NCBI GenBank assembly: GCA_024305745.1
Contig: JAHRBS010000013.1
Coordinates: 1,488,001-1,552,000 of the forward strand
Direction: 5' to 3'
DNA from: Polyporus tsugae
Lineage: Eukaryota > Basidiomycota > Agaricomycetes > Polyporales > Polyporaceae
DNA: 64,000 nucleotides
Shown here: positions 14,621-25,703 of the stretch, one piece after another
How the letters are laid out: each line of letters begins with the position of its first letter
Position numbering within the stretch: position 1 is the first letter of the stretch
Notes under the pieces: model-generated
What the model saw: the letters and a program-made list of their open reading frames with translations, nothing else
What the model was told of the DNA's origin: nothing
Databases searched by the model: none
Made by a program: the position numbers and the translations under genes

Positions 14621-15432
14621 AGGTCATTACAAGGAACATAATACTGCAATTTACAACATGGTAACTAGGCCAGTAGTAGACGACAGGATTCATGTACAGT
14701 GGAGGAGAGCGCGATATGCCAGGGAATGGCAAGCCTAGAGGACTCCCTACGGAGACATACGCCTCACGACCATGCCTCGATCTCCCGCTGGCGGATCTTG
14801 ACATGGAGCGCCGCCACGTTCCCCTTCTCTCGGAGCTCGACAGCGAGGACGCGCACCTCTCTATACTCCCGGACTCCCTGAGATACTTGGATGACGTGCA
14901 TGCGTGCGTGCAATGAGCAATGAGAGGGTATGGCCGGGCACTCAGGCGCGCAGGGACGGGAGGGGAGTACCGGCGGCGAGGAGGACAGCGGCAGCTGCGA
15001 GCGCGCAGCAAAGGAGAGAGTGGGAGCCGGCTGCGGGGACGTTTTGGGGCCATTGGGGGAGCCGATGGAGAGCGAGAGGCTGCAGGGTGCTGTGTGCGGG
15101 ATAGGAGTCTCGGGGGTGAGAGGCGACCAGACAGAGGATGGTGGTATGCTGCATGCAGGGAACAGGAGAGGTATCGGCGTCGGGACGTGAGGTGGGCAGC
15201 AGTCGCTGCAACAGCGCAGCGAAGGGGGGGGATGACGTGGAACCATCGGAGGAGCTGGGGTGGGTAGACAATGGCGGAGTGGTTGGAGAGCGAGTATTAG
15301 TGAGTATGGAGAGAGGATGTGGGAGGAACAGCGAAGATGACTCACTGCTGAGAGTAGGACGTGAGGATCGCGAGGATGACGGTGGAGAGTGGCGGGAGAT
15401 CCGGACATGCAAATAAATGGGTCACAAATCGT

Positions 15433-15815
15433 GCGCAGAACGTTTCAGCTTGTTCGTGGCCGTAGGATGGATGCTAGAGAAGTTAAACCTGTAGAGTGTC
15501 AGTGTTTGTAAGGCAACATATGACTAGATGATGCTTACCTGACAAACATGGGACGAACTCGAACCCGACTGAATCCTCACCTAAAGCTTCATTGGAGAGG
15601 GGTGCCTAGCAGTAAACGATCCAGATACAATGGCGATGGGGGAGATATGTAGCGAATGGAGGAATGCGAGTACGCTGACAGCACATACCTTTAAATTTTC
15701 CCGGACGCCGTTCGAGATCCTTCTGTACCAGATGAGATTCTTGTTGGTCTTGAAGGTTTGGATAACAGGTGGAGAAAACGCGATGTTCGTTTGACGGGAT
15801 AAGCAAGAGAGGCGA
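15433..15815 (-). other. Possible third gene fragment inside the Plavaka element
   Basis: Reading the minus strand, an open segment gives FSPPVIQTFKTNKNLIWYRR and ISNGVRENLK. It is followed by a GT-AG intron, an exon APLSNEALGEDSVGFEFVPC, a second intron (gtaagc...ctacag) and a short last exon ending in a stop. Phases are compatible across both joins. No ATG was found for the first segment and no family is recognised. It could be a degraded or incomplete gene, or chance. Confidence 0.25.
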
Positions 15816-16159
15816 GGAGGAGGGGCAGACAACGAGGATGGTGGTGGGGGCAAGAAATGAACATCAATCAGGCGCCGTGGTCTGGCTACACGACGAAGCA
15901 GAGTCAGCGTCAATTACGATCACAATGCAGCTCGAATGGCTTGAACCAGATGTCAGCCGTCGTGGTTGCGAGTGGGCAAAGTGTCCATTTTGGGTGGTAT
16001 ATGAACAGTATCAGTATCGAGTAAGAAATGACTGAGTAAGGTCTGAATTGATGAGCGGGGGAGCACGTAAACAGCACGACGGTAGTAGCGATATCACAGC
16101 CAAATGTAGAGCAAGAATGGCGGTCGGGTATGGGCATGGAGCGGGAAACGAGGACAGCG

Positions 16160-16235
16160 GGGATGACGGGGATAGCGGGGACAATGTGGATGACGGGGAC
16201 GATGTGGATGACGGGGACGACACGGATGACACGGA
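16160..16235. repeat. 18-bp tandem repeat in the Plavaka element
   Basis: The unit GATGACGGGGACGATGTG and near copies run head to tail about four times, with related GGGGATAGCGGGGA units before them. It lies outside the two gene models. Confidence 0.65.
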
Positions 16236-16350
16236 CAGGGGAGACATGGTACGGGACGCGGGCTACACTGACTCGACCTCTTTGACACGGTTGGATGCAG
16301 GAGCGACTGGGAGCCGACTCACATTGCACCCGGATAATGCGCATTCAAGA

Positions 16351-18304
16351 CTAGTTGGCCTTTTTCTTCTTCTTCTTATCCTTCTTATATGCAGGGGGAG
16401 GTGGCTCTTGCTCGGCTTCGGCATCATCCTCGCCCTGGGCTGAAGCTGGCGTTGTTGCGGTCTTCGTCCTGGTTCTGGTCGTCCGAGTGGATGCCGGCTT
16501 CTCCTTGTTCACTTGAGCAGCGGCAGATGCAGAACTCTGAACCGACCCGGAAGGAAGATCACTGGGAGCAGCGCGACTCGACGCAGAATGACGGGTTGAC
16601 AAAGAGGGTTGTGCTATGGCGGCGGCAAAGAGGTTAGTGGCAGCGACAATCAGAGATGATGGTGGTGCATGTACCAATGACCTGTGCATCATCGGTACTG
16701 GCGTGATCGTCCCCGCCGTTGTCCTCCCGCCCGCCAGACGTCACACCGGAAAGCGCGATTGCTTCATCCTCTGAATCTGAGAACGCGAGGCCGGAGTTGA
16801 CCTTCGCAATCAATGAACGGATGGGGTCGGTGTGCTCTGCCGGGGATGCAGAGTCGGACGCGGTGCTGACAGACTGCGCCTGCGTTGCGCCGGTGGAAGT
16901 ACCGAAGACGGAGTGCTGATGGTATGCCATGACGTTCTTCGTTATGTTGGATTCGGAGGTCTGCATAAGGAAGCCTAGGATCTTGGAGTGCATGTCTTGA
17001 TAGTCGAACTTGGTCCTGTCGCCGTTCGGTACAAATTGCGTGTCACCGGAGACAGCCCATATGGCCTACATATTTTTAGTATTTACTTGATGGGAGTGGC
17101 GCGCTATGAACTATGAACGTACCAGGACGGAGACGAAAGCGATGAAGCCTTCAGTGACCTTCTTAACATCCCATAGGCTAGCGTTTGACTTGGCGTTCCG
17201 ATTGGGCTTCCCCTCCAAGGTTATGCCGCCGAACAAGATAGATCTTCCGATCTGGGTTTGGGATCAGCGAATAAACAACGGATGGGACCAAAATTAAATT
17301 AAATAGTACCTTTGCGAGTATGGGAGAGAGAAGGAAGTTCTTCGCCTTGGGCTTGAAATCTGCATAAAGGACGGGAGGAAACCCCTTGGACGAGAGCTGG
17401 AAAAGCCGGACAAGTTCGGGGATCTTGGTGCGATCAACCTTGCTCTCCCAATACGCTGATGGGAGTTCGAATATCTTTGCTGCGTTCTTGAACACCTTGG
17501 TGGACGCGGATGTGCTGCGTGTGGCACTCATGCCCCTTGTGAGCTGCGCAACGACACCGGAAACTGTCAGTGAGTTGTTACTCAAGTGTCATGAAGTCAG
17601 CAACGCACCGTGTGCTGGAAGCCCTGGTGTTTGCGCATCAGGTCATGATACTGTTCGGGCACGAGACGTTGGAGCTCGGCAGCAATCGCCGTCCGCTGGA
17701 CCTCCTTATCTTGGAAGCGAGCTGGATCAGTGGGATTGAGGTCGGTGGGGGGGTGATTGCAGTGCTCATATGCGTCAATCCAGGGTTCGTACATGGCAGC
17801 AAACTTCTTGCCATACATCGCTATTTTGGCCTCTTTGACACTTGCGGGGAGCCTGCGGGCTGCTGCCTTCTGTGCTTGAGCCTCGGTCTTGCCTTCGTGC
17901 TTCAATGCAGTCTTGAGCACTGCATTCCTATCTTCGAGCTTTTTGACGCGGGTCCGTAACTTGCCGTTCTCGAGTTGCACATTTTTGAGGGCCTGTGCAA
18001 GCATCTAAGTGACCCATCAATATTCGAACAACTAAACAAAGCTGCGCACCTGTGTCAGGTCGGCACGAGATAACACATCCGGATCGGGATTGATCTGTGT
18101 CTCTTCAATGTCATTGTCTGATGACAATGAACTGTTTGAGTCCGATCCAGAGCCTGATAGATCATCAGTGGAGGACTCATCCCGGGGTGGCATGGTCGGG
18201 GTTGGTGGTGGGAGGGAAGCTTGAAGGCGCGCAGACAGTGGTGGAGGTTGAGGCTGAAGGCACATGCTAGATCGAAACCTAATCTTGCTGAACTGAGTCG
18301 ACAT
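16351..18304 (-). CDS. Plavaka accessory protein, coiled-coil, function unknown
   Basis: Six exons fit: 18050-18304, 17609-18004, 17310-17543, 17123-17251, 16675-17065 and 16351-16613, giving 555 aa from the ATG at 18304, or 518 aa from the ATG at 18193 (MPPRDESS). An acidic Ser-rich N-terminus leads into a heptad-rich coiled coil (KNVQLENGKLRTRVKKLEDR). A conserved-looking globular core follows, including PPVLYADFKPKAKNFLLSPI, IGRSILFGGITLEG and AIWAVSGDTQFVPNGDRTKF. The protein ends in a long Lys tail. The core resembles uncharacterised agaricomycete proteins, possibly DUF6698-like (uncertain). It lies 325 bp downstream of the transposase on the same strand and inside the terminal repeats, so it travels with the element. 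A role as DNA-binding partner or transposition helper is inference only. Confidence 0.75.
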
Positions 18305-18628
18305 TACAGACCTCTGCAAAATCGTGATAACATATTAGAGACCTATTTTGTACTAGTCGCTAAGGTTGAATATGAGCCTCAATAGTCTCCATGTTGGCCC
18401 CATGCGTAGGATTTGAGGAAGTGAAGTAGAAATGTACCGAAAATTCCCTTGGATCAGACAGTCGAGTCAAGATAGCAAAGGGCAGTTTGAAGCACTTCAG
18501 TCAAGGTCCAGGACTGGTGGAGGACTTGATGGACAAACAAATCCTGTGATCAGGATTATTGTTAGTAGGTCAAATATTGTTAGTCACTGATGGTTGACTG
18601 TATATTAAAGTCAAGACTCAGATGTACA

Positions 18629-21600
18629 TCATATATTTGCTTTCAGCTCTCGAACTCGGAGGAACATATCACTATCTATCAAGTCATGCACGAGGAAATT
18701 GTCCGGACAATCAGAGTCAGGAATGAGAAGAGCACCACGAACTATAGTATGCATAGAGAAAAATTCAGCTTTCCCAGATGCGCGTACTCGGAAAAAACCT
18801 AGATCACGGTCTTTTTGGGAGGACTGTGGTGTTGAGTAAGGTGCATATGACTGTGCAAGTATGAAGGGATACTCAACAATGCCTATAGTAACCACAAACA
18901 TGCAGATTAGCCTAGCAAAAATATGACCATTTACTGTATTCAAAATAATGCAGTCATATCGTGGGTGGTGATTGAATGATGGGGTGCAGCGCAGATAGTC
19001 CGTTTGTAGTCGCCAGTCAACCTTGGATTCATAGTTGACTTTGAGATAATGAAATTGTGCAATCTGTGTAGTATGAATTCAGCCACAGAAATGTTCTCAA
19101 AGATAATACAAACTTTATCCCGTGCTTGCAAGGTAATACACTTGCCATTGGGAAGTGGTAGTTGCTCTGCTGTAAACAACATATTGAGGAAGTTGTTGAG
19201 ATGTGTGCGGAAATTCTTGTATGGTGAAGTGTTCTCTGAATGACCAGGAAGTGCCTCCAGTTCCTCGATGGTTAGAGTTGGTTTATGAGGAGAGCCAAGA
19301 GAGAAATGTCTGCCACCAAGAGTATTATCACAGTCTTCCTCCTCCTCATCATCTTCATCCTCCACAGATGTATTCTTGCCTTTGGACATCTGAGACTTGT
19401 CCAGCCGGTTGATCTCAGCACGTATATAGGAGGAAAGATAGCACCAGTGGTCGACACGGAGTATCTAAACAATGTCAATAAATTATTGCATAGAACACCA
19501 ATTCACCAACCTGCTCTGCAACATTTTTGAAATTAGTTCGCAGCTGATAGGAGTCTCGAATGGGCCCATGGAGCTTCTCATTGGGCTTCGTGTTGTAATT
19601 GCGTGTTACGCCTTTTCTGCGAATATCATCAAAGGCATGTGTATACGTGTGATTTTTGGGGAAGTTCCAATTCTTATAGAAGGTGTGCCCTTGAGGTGTT
19701 TTTTTGGCATATTTCTGTATACAGCATTGCATCAATATATATATATATATATAGATATTGATAATAATACCTACCTGAATTGCCTTGCAATAGATACCTT
19801 CAACCTCACAACCATCCAAAATAGTCTTCTCTGTATGAAGAGGCAATCCAAGGAACATATCTAACTCCAGGTAGGGGCGTAGAGCACATAGCAAAAGATA
19901 GCCAATGGGATCGTGTCCAAGTGTTAGAATATTGTGGAGGGCAAAAATAGATGTCTATGAACTTGTTTCAGTATTGATAATAAAGACTGATGACCAATAT
20001 AAATGTTCTCAGACCTTCCCAATATATTCACGTTTAGATCCATCAGTAAACTTGATAGTCATCACTTGATTAAAGTGAATATATCCTCTCCACCGTGGCA
20101 TACTTGCAAACCTGCATTAAGTTAGTTAGCTAAAGATAGACTATGCTATATATTATTGCTTACTGATTATCCACATTCTTTGCATAACTAGTACCCAGTG
20201 CTTCAATATGTTTCTTGAGTTGCTCCCAGATGTGATGCCCAAAAAGTCCACCATGAAAAGCATGAAGCCTATCCCATGAAAGTGCTTTATAGGGATCAGT
20301 GTGGGCTACTTCAGAGATGGCATTCTAAACACACAAAGTCAGTGATATAAGTAAAGTGAGACAATCTATTTCTACCTTGACTGGTCGCAAGCTCCAGTTT
20401 TTAAGTTCTGCCTCTTGAGCATCCTGTGTTGACTGACTTCGAGCCTTTGTAAGCACTTCATCTGCCCGTTGAGCAGTTCTCAGCTCATGGTGACCAAGCA
20501 GCTTTGTCAATTCTGCTGCAGGGACAAGGCAAATAGGGCAGGGATAAAGAGACTTGACTCCACGAGTAAGCGCCATAACACATCTAAATTGTTGTTAATG
20601 ATGCTTATATCAATTAATATGTAGCAAGTTTCACTTACTGTTCCTCATAGTCAGCAGACAGAATCACAATCCAAGGGAAGAGGTGGCGCTGCACTTTATC
20701 ACCACAAACAAATGAAAATCTAGTTTTGGATTTATCTATGCAGCAAGTTAGAAATAGTGATTGCTCCAAGCATGTACACATTTACCCATTATTGTGCGCA
20801 GTAGAATGCGAAAAGATTCATGCCACACAACATTTTTGAAGTTGGTAAACTGGGTGTTGCCTTTGTTATCAGCTTCTTCCTTGACCTGTATTAATAATAT
20901 TAGCCAAAACATGCATAGACAACAGCCAAAGGCATACTACTGGTAGCCAGCCAACAACACGCCCACCACCTAGTCCCTCTGCATTGCGTATACCAATAGG
21001 TAGATTTGAAAGGCGTGCAATAACTGGATAGCCCTTCTCAGTCCCAAAGGATGACAGTTGACTCTTGTCTGCATAGATGATAAGGCCAATTGGTACACCA
21101 TTCTCTGGAAGTTCAGACTAGATTATATTACATCATGTTAAACAGTACAATTGTAACAACATATAGTTCATCATACCTGAGCATCCCAGAAGGCATCTGC
21201 AGTATAGGGCTCATCAAAGAAGCGAACCCAGGACTCACCATCAAACTTGAAGAACCGTCGAGCTTCAAACTGCATCTTCGACACCAGGTAAGGGTCGCTC
21301 AACAAGTCCAACAGCCAGTCCCAGAGTGATTGGGTCCACATGTCAAACTGCCGTGGTTCTTGCTTGAAGTCAACAGTGAACGTCATCTTCTCAAACTACA
21401 TACAATTTAATACAGCACATAACTACGGAATAAGCTAGATACCTACACTGGTGAGTTTATGCGAAGCATTCTCCCAGGCTTCCTTAATGTCCGAGTGGTT
21501 GTTGAATGACAGCTTGTCGGCCCCATCCGTGATACGACGTATGATGCGAAGCAAGGCATCGACCTGCTTGTCGCTGAGTGAGGCATCGAGGGCAACCTCT

Positions 21601-22505
21601 GCGAACTCAAAGTCCGAGCGGGATGTGAACGGCTGCCACGGTGTCTTGTTGAGGGGGGGAGTGAAGTCTGCAACATGTTCACGCTTGAAGTCCTCGAAAG
21701 GATACGTCACCGATGGCCGCCCACTATGGGGATGGTAGTCGATGCGAATGGAGTCAACAGCCGGGGCAAGCGGCTCATGTTCGTCCTCCACCATCACATG
21801 TCTCGAGGGCGACACTGGATGATCTACAGGTAGCCATGGATTAGATGAGTGGATGAGGTATACATAGTCGCGCTAACCAAGGCTTACCATCAACAGACAT
21901 GTCATGACCCGACCCCTGAGATACGTTGTCGCCAGGATCACCGACGTTGAAGGCAGTAGCGGACTTGTCGTCCTCCGAGACTGAGGCCAGGGCACCAGCA
22001 ACCTATTAAACAATGCTGGCAGTATTGAGAGTGTGTGGACTTACCAGTAGTGCGCGAGCGCGCCGCGCGAACACTCGGAACACTCGGACCCACAACTATA
22101 AGGGGAGATGTCAAAGTCAGTCAGCAGTGCTCAGATTGCCCGACTACGGCTTCGTCCAGATGAACGAACACCTCCTGCAATACGCTAAGAGCGAGTTGCA
22201 GGTCGTTATCGACGTCGACACCTCGCCTTCGCTCTGGTGCCCCGGACACGTTCTGCCGTCCACCGCTCATCCTCCGTCCCCTTGCATTCATATCCAAAAG
22301 CATACGCACCTGGACCCAAATTCTTCCGTTCGAACTCGGCATTCAGCTTCGCCTCCTTCCTCTCCCGCTTGTGCTTCCGGAGGTGGTTCGTCTTGCCCTG
22401 CGGGTAGAACCAAACCTCGCAGTACTTGCATTTTTCCTTCACCGCTGATGCGGCATGGCCAGATGAAGTCGACTTCGACTTATTTGACCGTCGGTCTGGT
22501 CCCAT
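18629..22505 (-). CDS. Plavaka-family transposase
   Basis: Probable transposase of the surrounding element. The ATG at 22505 opens a C2H2-like finger (KCKYCEVWFYPQGKTNHLRK, then H). Later exons encode ALWVRVFRVFARRARALL; the family block from SRHVMVEDEHEPLAP to KLSFNNHSDIKEAW; WTQSLWDWLLDLLSDPYLVS; GVPIGLIIYADKSQLSSFGT; FPWIVILSADYEEQ; SLYPCPICLVPAAEL; AFHGGLFGHHIWEQLKKHIE; TRNYNTKPNEKLHGPIRDSY; and the C-terminal RGALLIPDSDCPDNFLVHDL, then IDSDMFLR. Every junction checked splices in phase. An apparent frame change near 19080 is resolved by a 50-nt intron (gtttgt...acacag). No stop or frameshift remains in the parts read, so the gene may be functional. The catalytic acidic residues were not assigned. 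Local base composition is AT-richer than host genes. Confidence 0.85.
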
Positions 22506-22784
22506 CTAACGGGGGAATTCAGTATGAATTCCGGATAAGCTCACGTACAGGATGTACCTTTGCCGGCCGCAAGGAACTCTCACCACCCAAGAGGGAGATC
22601 TATACAGGCAAGTACAATGCTGTCATGAATGGAACATCAGCGCCAGAATGTATACAGAGAAAGGAACTCACATAATATATACACTTGGCCAGGGCTGTGC
22701 CCATCGCGAGCAGGATGGTTGTGGTACAGGGGAAAGATGCGGGGTGGGGACGCGACTCGCTATTGGTCCTTTCGGGTCGGCGTC

Positions 22785-22970
22785 TGATAAGCCACTTATC
22801 AGCGTCTTACAAGGAAAAGGCGCTTCTTATATGCCGGACCGGTCCCTATAGGACGCTCCGGTGATTATGAGCATAGACGGTGTTTATAACAAGCCGACAT
22901 CGCTTATCGCTCTCCTACAATTGGACTATAATCCGCCTATATTGTATCCATAAGCGATGCCTCTCATAAG
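22785..22970. repeat. Right subterminal repeat field of the Plavaka element
   Basis: About seven copies of the same CTTATNAG/CATAAG-type motifs as the left end, just inside the right terminal repeat. Confidence 0.65.
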
Positions 22971-22991
22971 CGGGGTTCACTTTTTCCGACA
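22967..22991 (-). repeat. Right terminal inverted repeat of the Plavaka element
   Basis: Read on the minus strand from 22991 it begins TGTCGGAAAAAGTGAACCCC and pairs with the left end at 14271 (21 of 25 positions). Confidence 0.75.
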
Positions 22992-23478
22992 TTGCCCCGG
23001 AGCACTGCTTGAGCTTGATAGTGCAGCCTAAGCAGCCTCCTGCGCGGCCGCGTGAACCCCTAGGTTAGAAGGATTTCGATGGTAGGGCCCGTTTCAAGAC
23101 ATGTTCTTCGTGCGCTAAAGGCGATCATTGTGAGTGGTGTAGAGGCTGGTTCTGACAGTGGAAAACATCGATGAGATTCGAGTGGTCGCTCGTTTTTCAA
23201 TTGTAAGTTGGAAGATCGCCTTGCGACAGTTGCAACGACAAGTCTACACATGTACACCTGTCATTACCTGTACATATGTTTGCCACGAATGATACCGTAA
23301 CTTCCCGTAAGTATACCAGAGCGTTGAATCAGCAAACCCTCCCGTCATCCGAATGGCTGCTGCTGTGGAGCCACCTTTGCCGAGAGCCACGTCGGCGGGC
23401 ACAATGGGGAGTACACTGTGCACGTGGGTTGACACGCTGACTTTCAAATTTACTGGGCAGACGCGTCTAGATCTGCAA
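22992..23478. other. Spacer between two transposons
   Basis: About 490 bp between the Plavaka right end and the pogo-like element. No gene or repeat was recognised. Confidence 0.5.
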
Positions 23479-23504
23479 TACTATCACGGAACCAGTGTTG
23501 CAAT
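23479..23504 (+). repeat. Left TIR plus TA target duplication of the pogo-like element
   Basis: TA (23479-23480) followed by the 24-bp inverted repeat. All 26 bases are the exact reverse complement of 24710-24735. Confidence 0.9.
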
Positions 23505-24733
23505 CGCAACAGAGTTGCAATTTCGACACTTTTCCCTTGATATCTCCGAAACCGCTGACCACACACATTCTATATTTTATGACAATGTATTACATATATG
23601 AATAAAGATCCTTCTAGAGTTTGGTGAGCCTACAAGCTGAACTGGTTTCAAAACCGAGGAAACAAGAGCCCAAATGAGGAGCGCCCTCGGGCGCTCCTCC
23701 TCGGCTGAAGTCCCATATCCCCCGCCAGTCTCGAAAATGCTATTGAGGCCTCATGACCATTCAAGCATTCTATTTCACAACCTCCGACGTTTTTCCTGGA
23801 CGAGACAGGGCTTAGGTGAAGGATGTGGTGGTGGACGGAGAACGAGCGTGACAATCAGCCACAGTGCACGTCGGTGGCGCGTCGGTGCTTCAAAGTACGG
23901 GCTGCCAACGTCGGCACGATCCGCACTCCCCACAGCAACTTACAAGGCCAGAGGACGTCCAACCGCTGGTGCGCTTCAGCTGCCTTCGTCCCAGGGCCAG
24001 CCGCTCATGGCCCGGACGAAGAAGAAGACGGCCGAGAACATTGAGGCTGGCTATTCTAAGGCTCTCGCTTATCTCCGGGAACTCTCTGCTGCTGATTCTC
24101 CTATCGAGGTAAAGGCGGTTGCAAAGTCATTCCAGGTCTCTTACGACACGCTGCGGCGAAGATGGCTAGGCCTTTCTCAGTCACCCCGTCGCGCACATGA
24201 GAGGCAACAGCTGCTCACCCATGGTCAAGAGACGGCCCTCGCGGACTATACCCATTCCCTCCTATTCACCCCTCCTTTGGCTACAACCACGCTCCTTCCA
24301 CGCCGTAATTTTGTCCCTTCCATGCATACTAATGGTGATACTCTAAGATTTATAATCTGTATGTACATACAATACTTAGTATATCCGAGTGCAATGCTGC
24401 CTACCGCGGGCATAGCATCCTCCTGCTGCTGCCACAGTGCTGCGTGCTCGAAGTCCGCTCGGCCGGTTGGTCGGACTTTGGATTGGTCAGTAGAACGCCC
24501 GTGACAAGAGGCGTTACGATGAGCGCTACATGGGCGTTTAGCGGTTGCAACACTGTTGCGACAGTGTCTGCCTTCTGGGCCTCACGAACACCCTTTCATC
24601 ACAAAATAAAATACATAGGCTTAGAGAGTAGGAGCAGGAGATTAAATCCCGGCCCTTCCGGGGGCAAACCGTTGGGAACTGGCGGATACACCTGAGGCGG
24701 AGTCCAGCAATTGCAACACTGGTTCCGTGATAG
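23481..24733 (+). mobile_element. pogo/Fot1-like transposon, internally shortened copy
   Basis: A 1.25-kb element with a perfect 24-bp terminal inverted repeat starting CTATCACGGAACCAGTGTTG. The left copy is 23481-23504 and the right copy is the reverse complement at 24710-24733. It is flanked on both sides by TA (23479-23480 and 24734-24735), the target duplication of the Tc1/mariner-pogo superfamily. It holds only the N-terminal DNA-binding part of a transposase. Full-length relatives are normally around 2 kb, so the DDE catalytic part is missing. GTTGCAA-type motifs recur just inside each end. It cannot move unless helped by a full-length relative. Confidence 0.85.
24007..24504 (+). pseudogene. 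Truncated pogo/Fot1 transposase (HTH region only)
   Basis: From the ATG at 24007 the frame reads MARTKKKTAENIEAGYSKAL, then a Psq-type helix-turn-helix (EVKAVAKSFQVSYDTLRRRW), then the beginning of a CENP-B-like HTH (HERQQLLTHGQETALADY). After about residue 85 similarity to the family stops. The DDE nuclease domain is absent. The remaining open frame to 24504 is probably fortuitous. Such fragments can bind the element ends without catalysis, but that is speculation. Confidence 0.75.
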
Positions 24734-24735
24734 TA
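24710..24735 (-). repeat. Right TIR plus TA target duplication of the pogo-like element
   Basis: Exact reverse complement of 23479-23504, ending in TA. Confidence 0.9.
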
Positions 24736-25703
24736 CTTGTTGGACTCGACGTCCTCGTCGTGTACGCAGTTTGTTCATGTCTCCCTTTTCGTTCATCGAC
24801 ACCAAGATGACCCCTTGATAAGGGACAGAGCGAGGTAAGCGCCATACTAAGTAGATAGCATTGTCAAGCAAGTCACAGTGGCGCTTTCAGGTAACTTACC
24901 TTTTTGAAGACCGTCATCGCAGTGCACCATCAAACCGACGGTGACCGGTCATGCGATTCCAGAACCTCTACGGATAATTAGGCAACCTTTGTTTTCGTTG
25001 CCCTCTCAAAAATTTCGCCCCTCGGGCTGTCAAGCCGCGGTACATACAAATTTGAAGTTTGAACGTACTTCGCAGTCGCGGCCCCGCCCGCAGAACCAGT
25101 TCTCCAGTATGGTTTGTCTCACCTTCCGGTATTCCTACACGCTCCAACTTTCCAAGTGCCAGCTGACTTGAACACCATGGTATTGTGTGTCCCGTGTTTT
25201 AGTCCTCCAGAGCTCAGCGCTTCTACTCAGCGCTGCACGACGTGGGCGGGAGACCTAGACCAAATCATGACGAGATCGCTTGAAGGGCAAGCTACAAGCA
25301 ACGCTTAATATTACGGCACCGCGACCTGGCTACCGAGATTTATGTTTCGCAACGGAGCTCCACCGTAACACCCCTTGGCGCGGCACCGACTGGCATTGGT
25401 GGTGGGCTGAATAAATGCGTTCGACGTCAAGTTGTCAACGTTGAACATGACCTGCGAAGACTGATGGACAACCCACAGGAGTCTATCTTTGTAACTACTT
25501 AGACCGCAAAGAGCTCATTAGAAGGCGAGCAACTCGGACAGAGCTCCTCGACCCTGCAGCACACACCGCCAATGGTCGTCTTCTCTCGCATCGAGCTGTC
25601 GCGTATCAGGGCTGACAGCAGGAGCGTTCTGCCTTTACGCCATATATATCCCGCCCCCCGTGGCTCGAAGCCTTTCTGCCCGCCGCACCTCTATGCAAGC
25701 TTT
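24736..25703. other. Intergenic stretch upstream of the membrane-gene array
   Basis: About 970 bp with no supportable gene. A TATATAT run at about 25641-25648 (CATATATATCCC), some 60 bp upstream of the next ATG, could be a core promoter element. Confidence 0.4.

Larger units (their letters stand above)
14621..16350. other. Plavaka internal region downstream of the accessory gene
   Basis: About 1.7 kb between the left subterminal repeats and the accessory gene stop. The minus strand has a Pro/Ser/His-rich open frame at 14764-15408 without motifs. At 15433-15815 (minus) a fragment with good splice signals may be a third gene. At 16160-16235 an 18-bp unit is repeated in tandem. The rest shows nothing recognisable. 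Confidence 0.45.
14271..22991 (-). mobile_element. Plavaka-type DNA transposon, apparently complete
   Basis: An 8.7-kb element bounded by imperfect inverted repeats. The left end starts TGTCGGAAAA at 14271. The right end, read in reverse from 22991, starts TGTCGGAAAA too, and 21 of the first 25 bases agree. Inside the ends lie many subterminal copies of CTTATAA/GCTTAT-like hexamers in both orientations (at least 14 in 14295-14620 and about 7 in 22785-22970), as expected of transposase binding sites in CACTA-like elements. Both main genes are on the minus strand: transposase 18629-22505 and an accessory gene 16351-18304. A 2-bp TT flank on both sides is a possible but weak target duplication. 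Plavaka elements are known as CACTA-related RNase H-fold transposons abundant in Agaricomycetes; the assignment here rests on the protein. Confidence 0.85.

Noticed and set aside
14764..15408. Minus-strand 214-codon ORF as a Plavaka gene
   Set aside because: Pro/Ser/His-rich composition, no motif, and equal-length frames on the other strand; it looks like a GC-skew artefact.
18940..19130. Frameshift in the Plavaka transposase
   Set aside because: The two frames are joined by a 50-nt GT-AG intron (gtttgt...acacag), giving RDK-IAQFHYLKVNYE in phase, so no mutation is needed.
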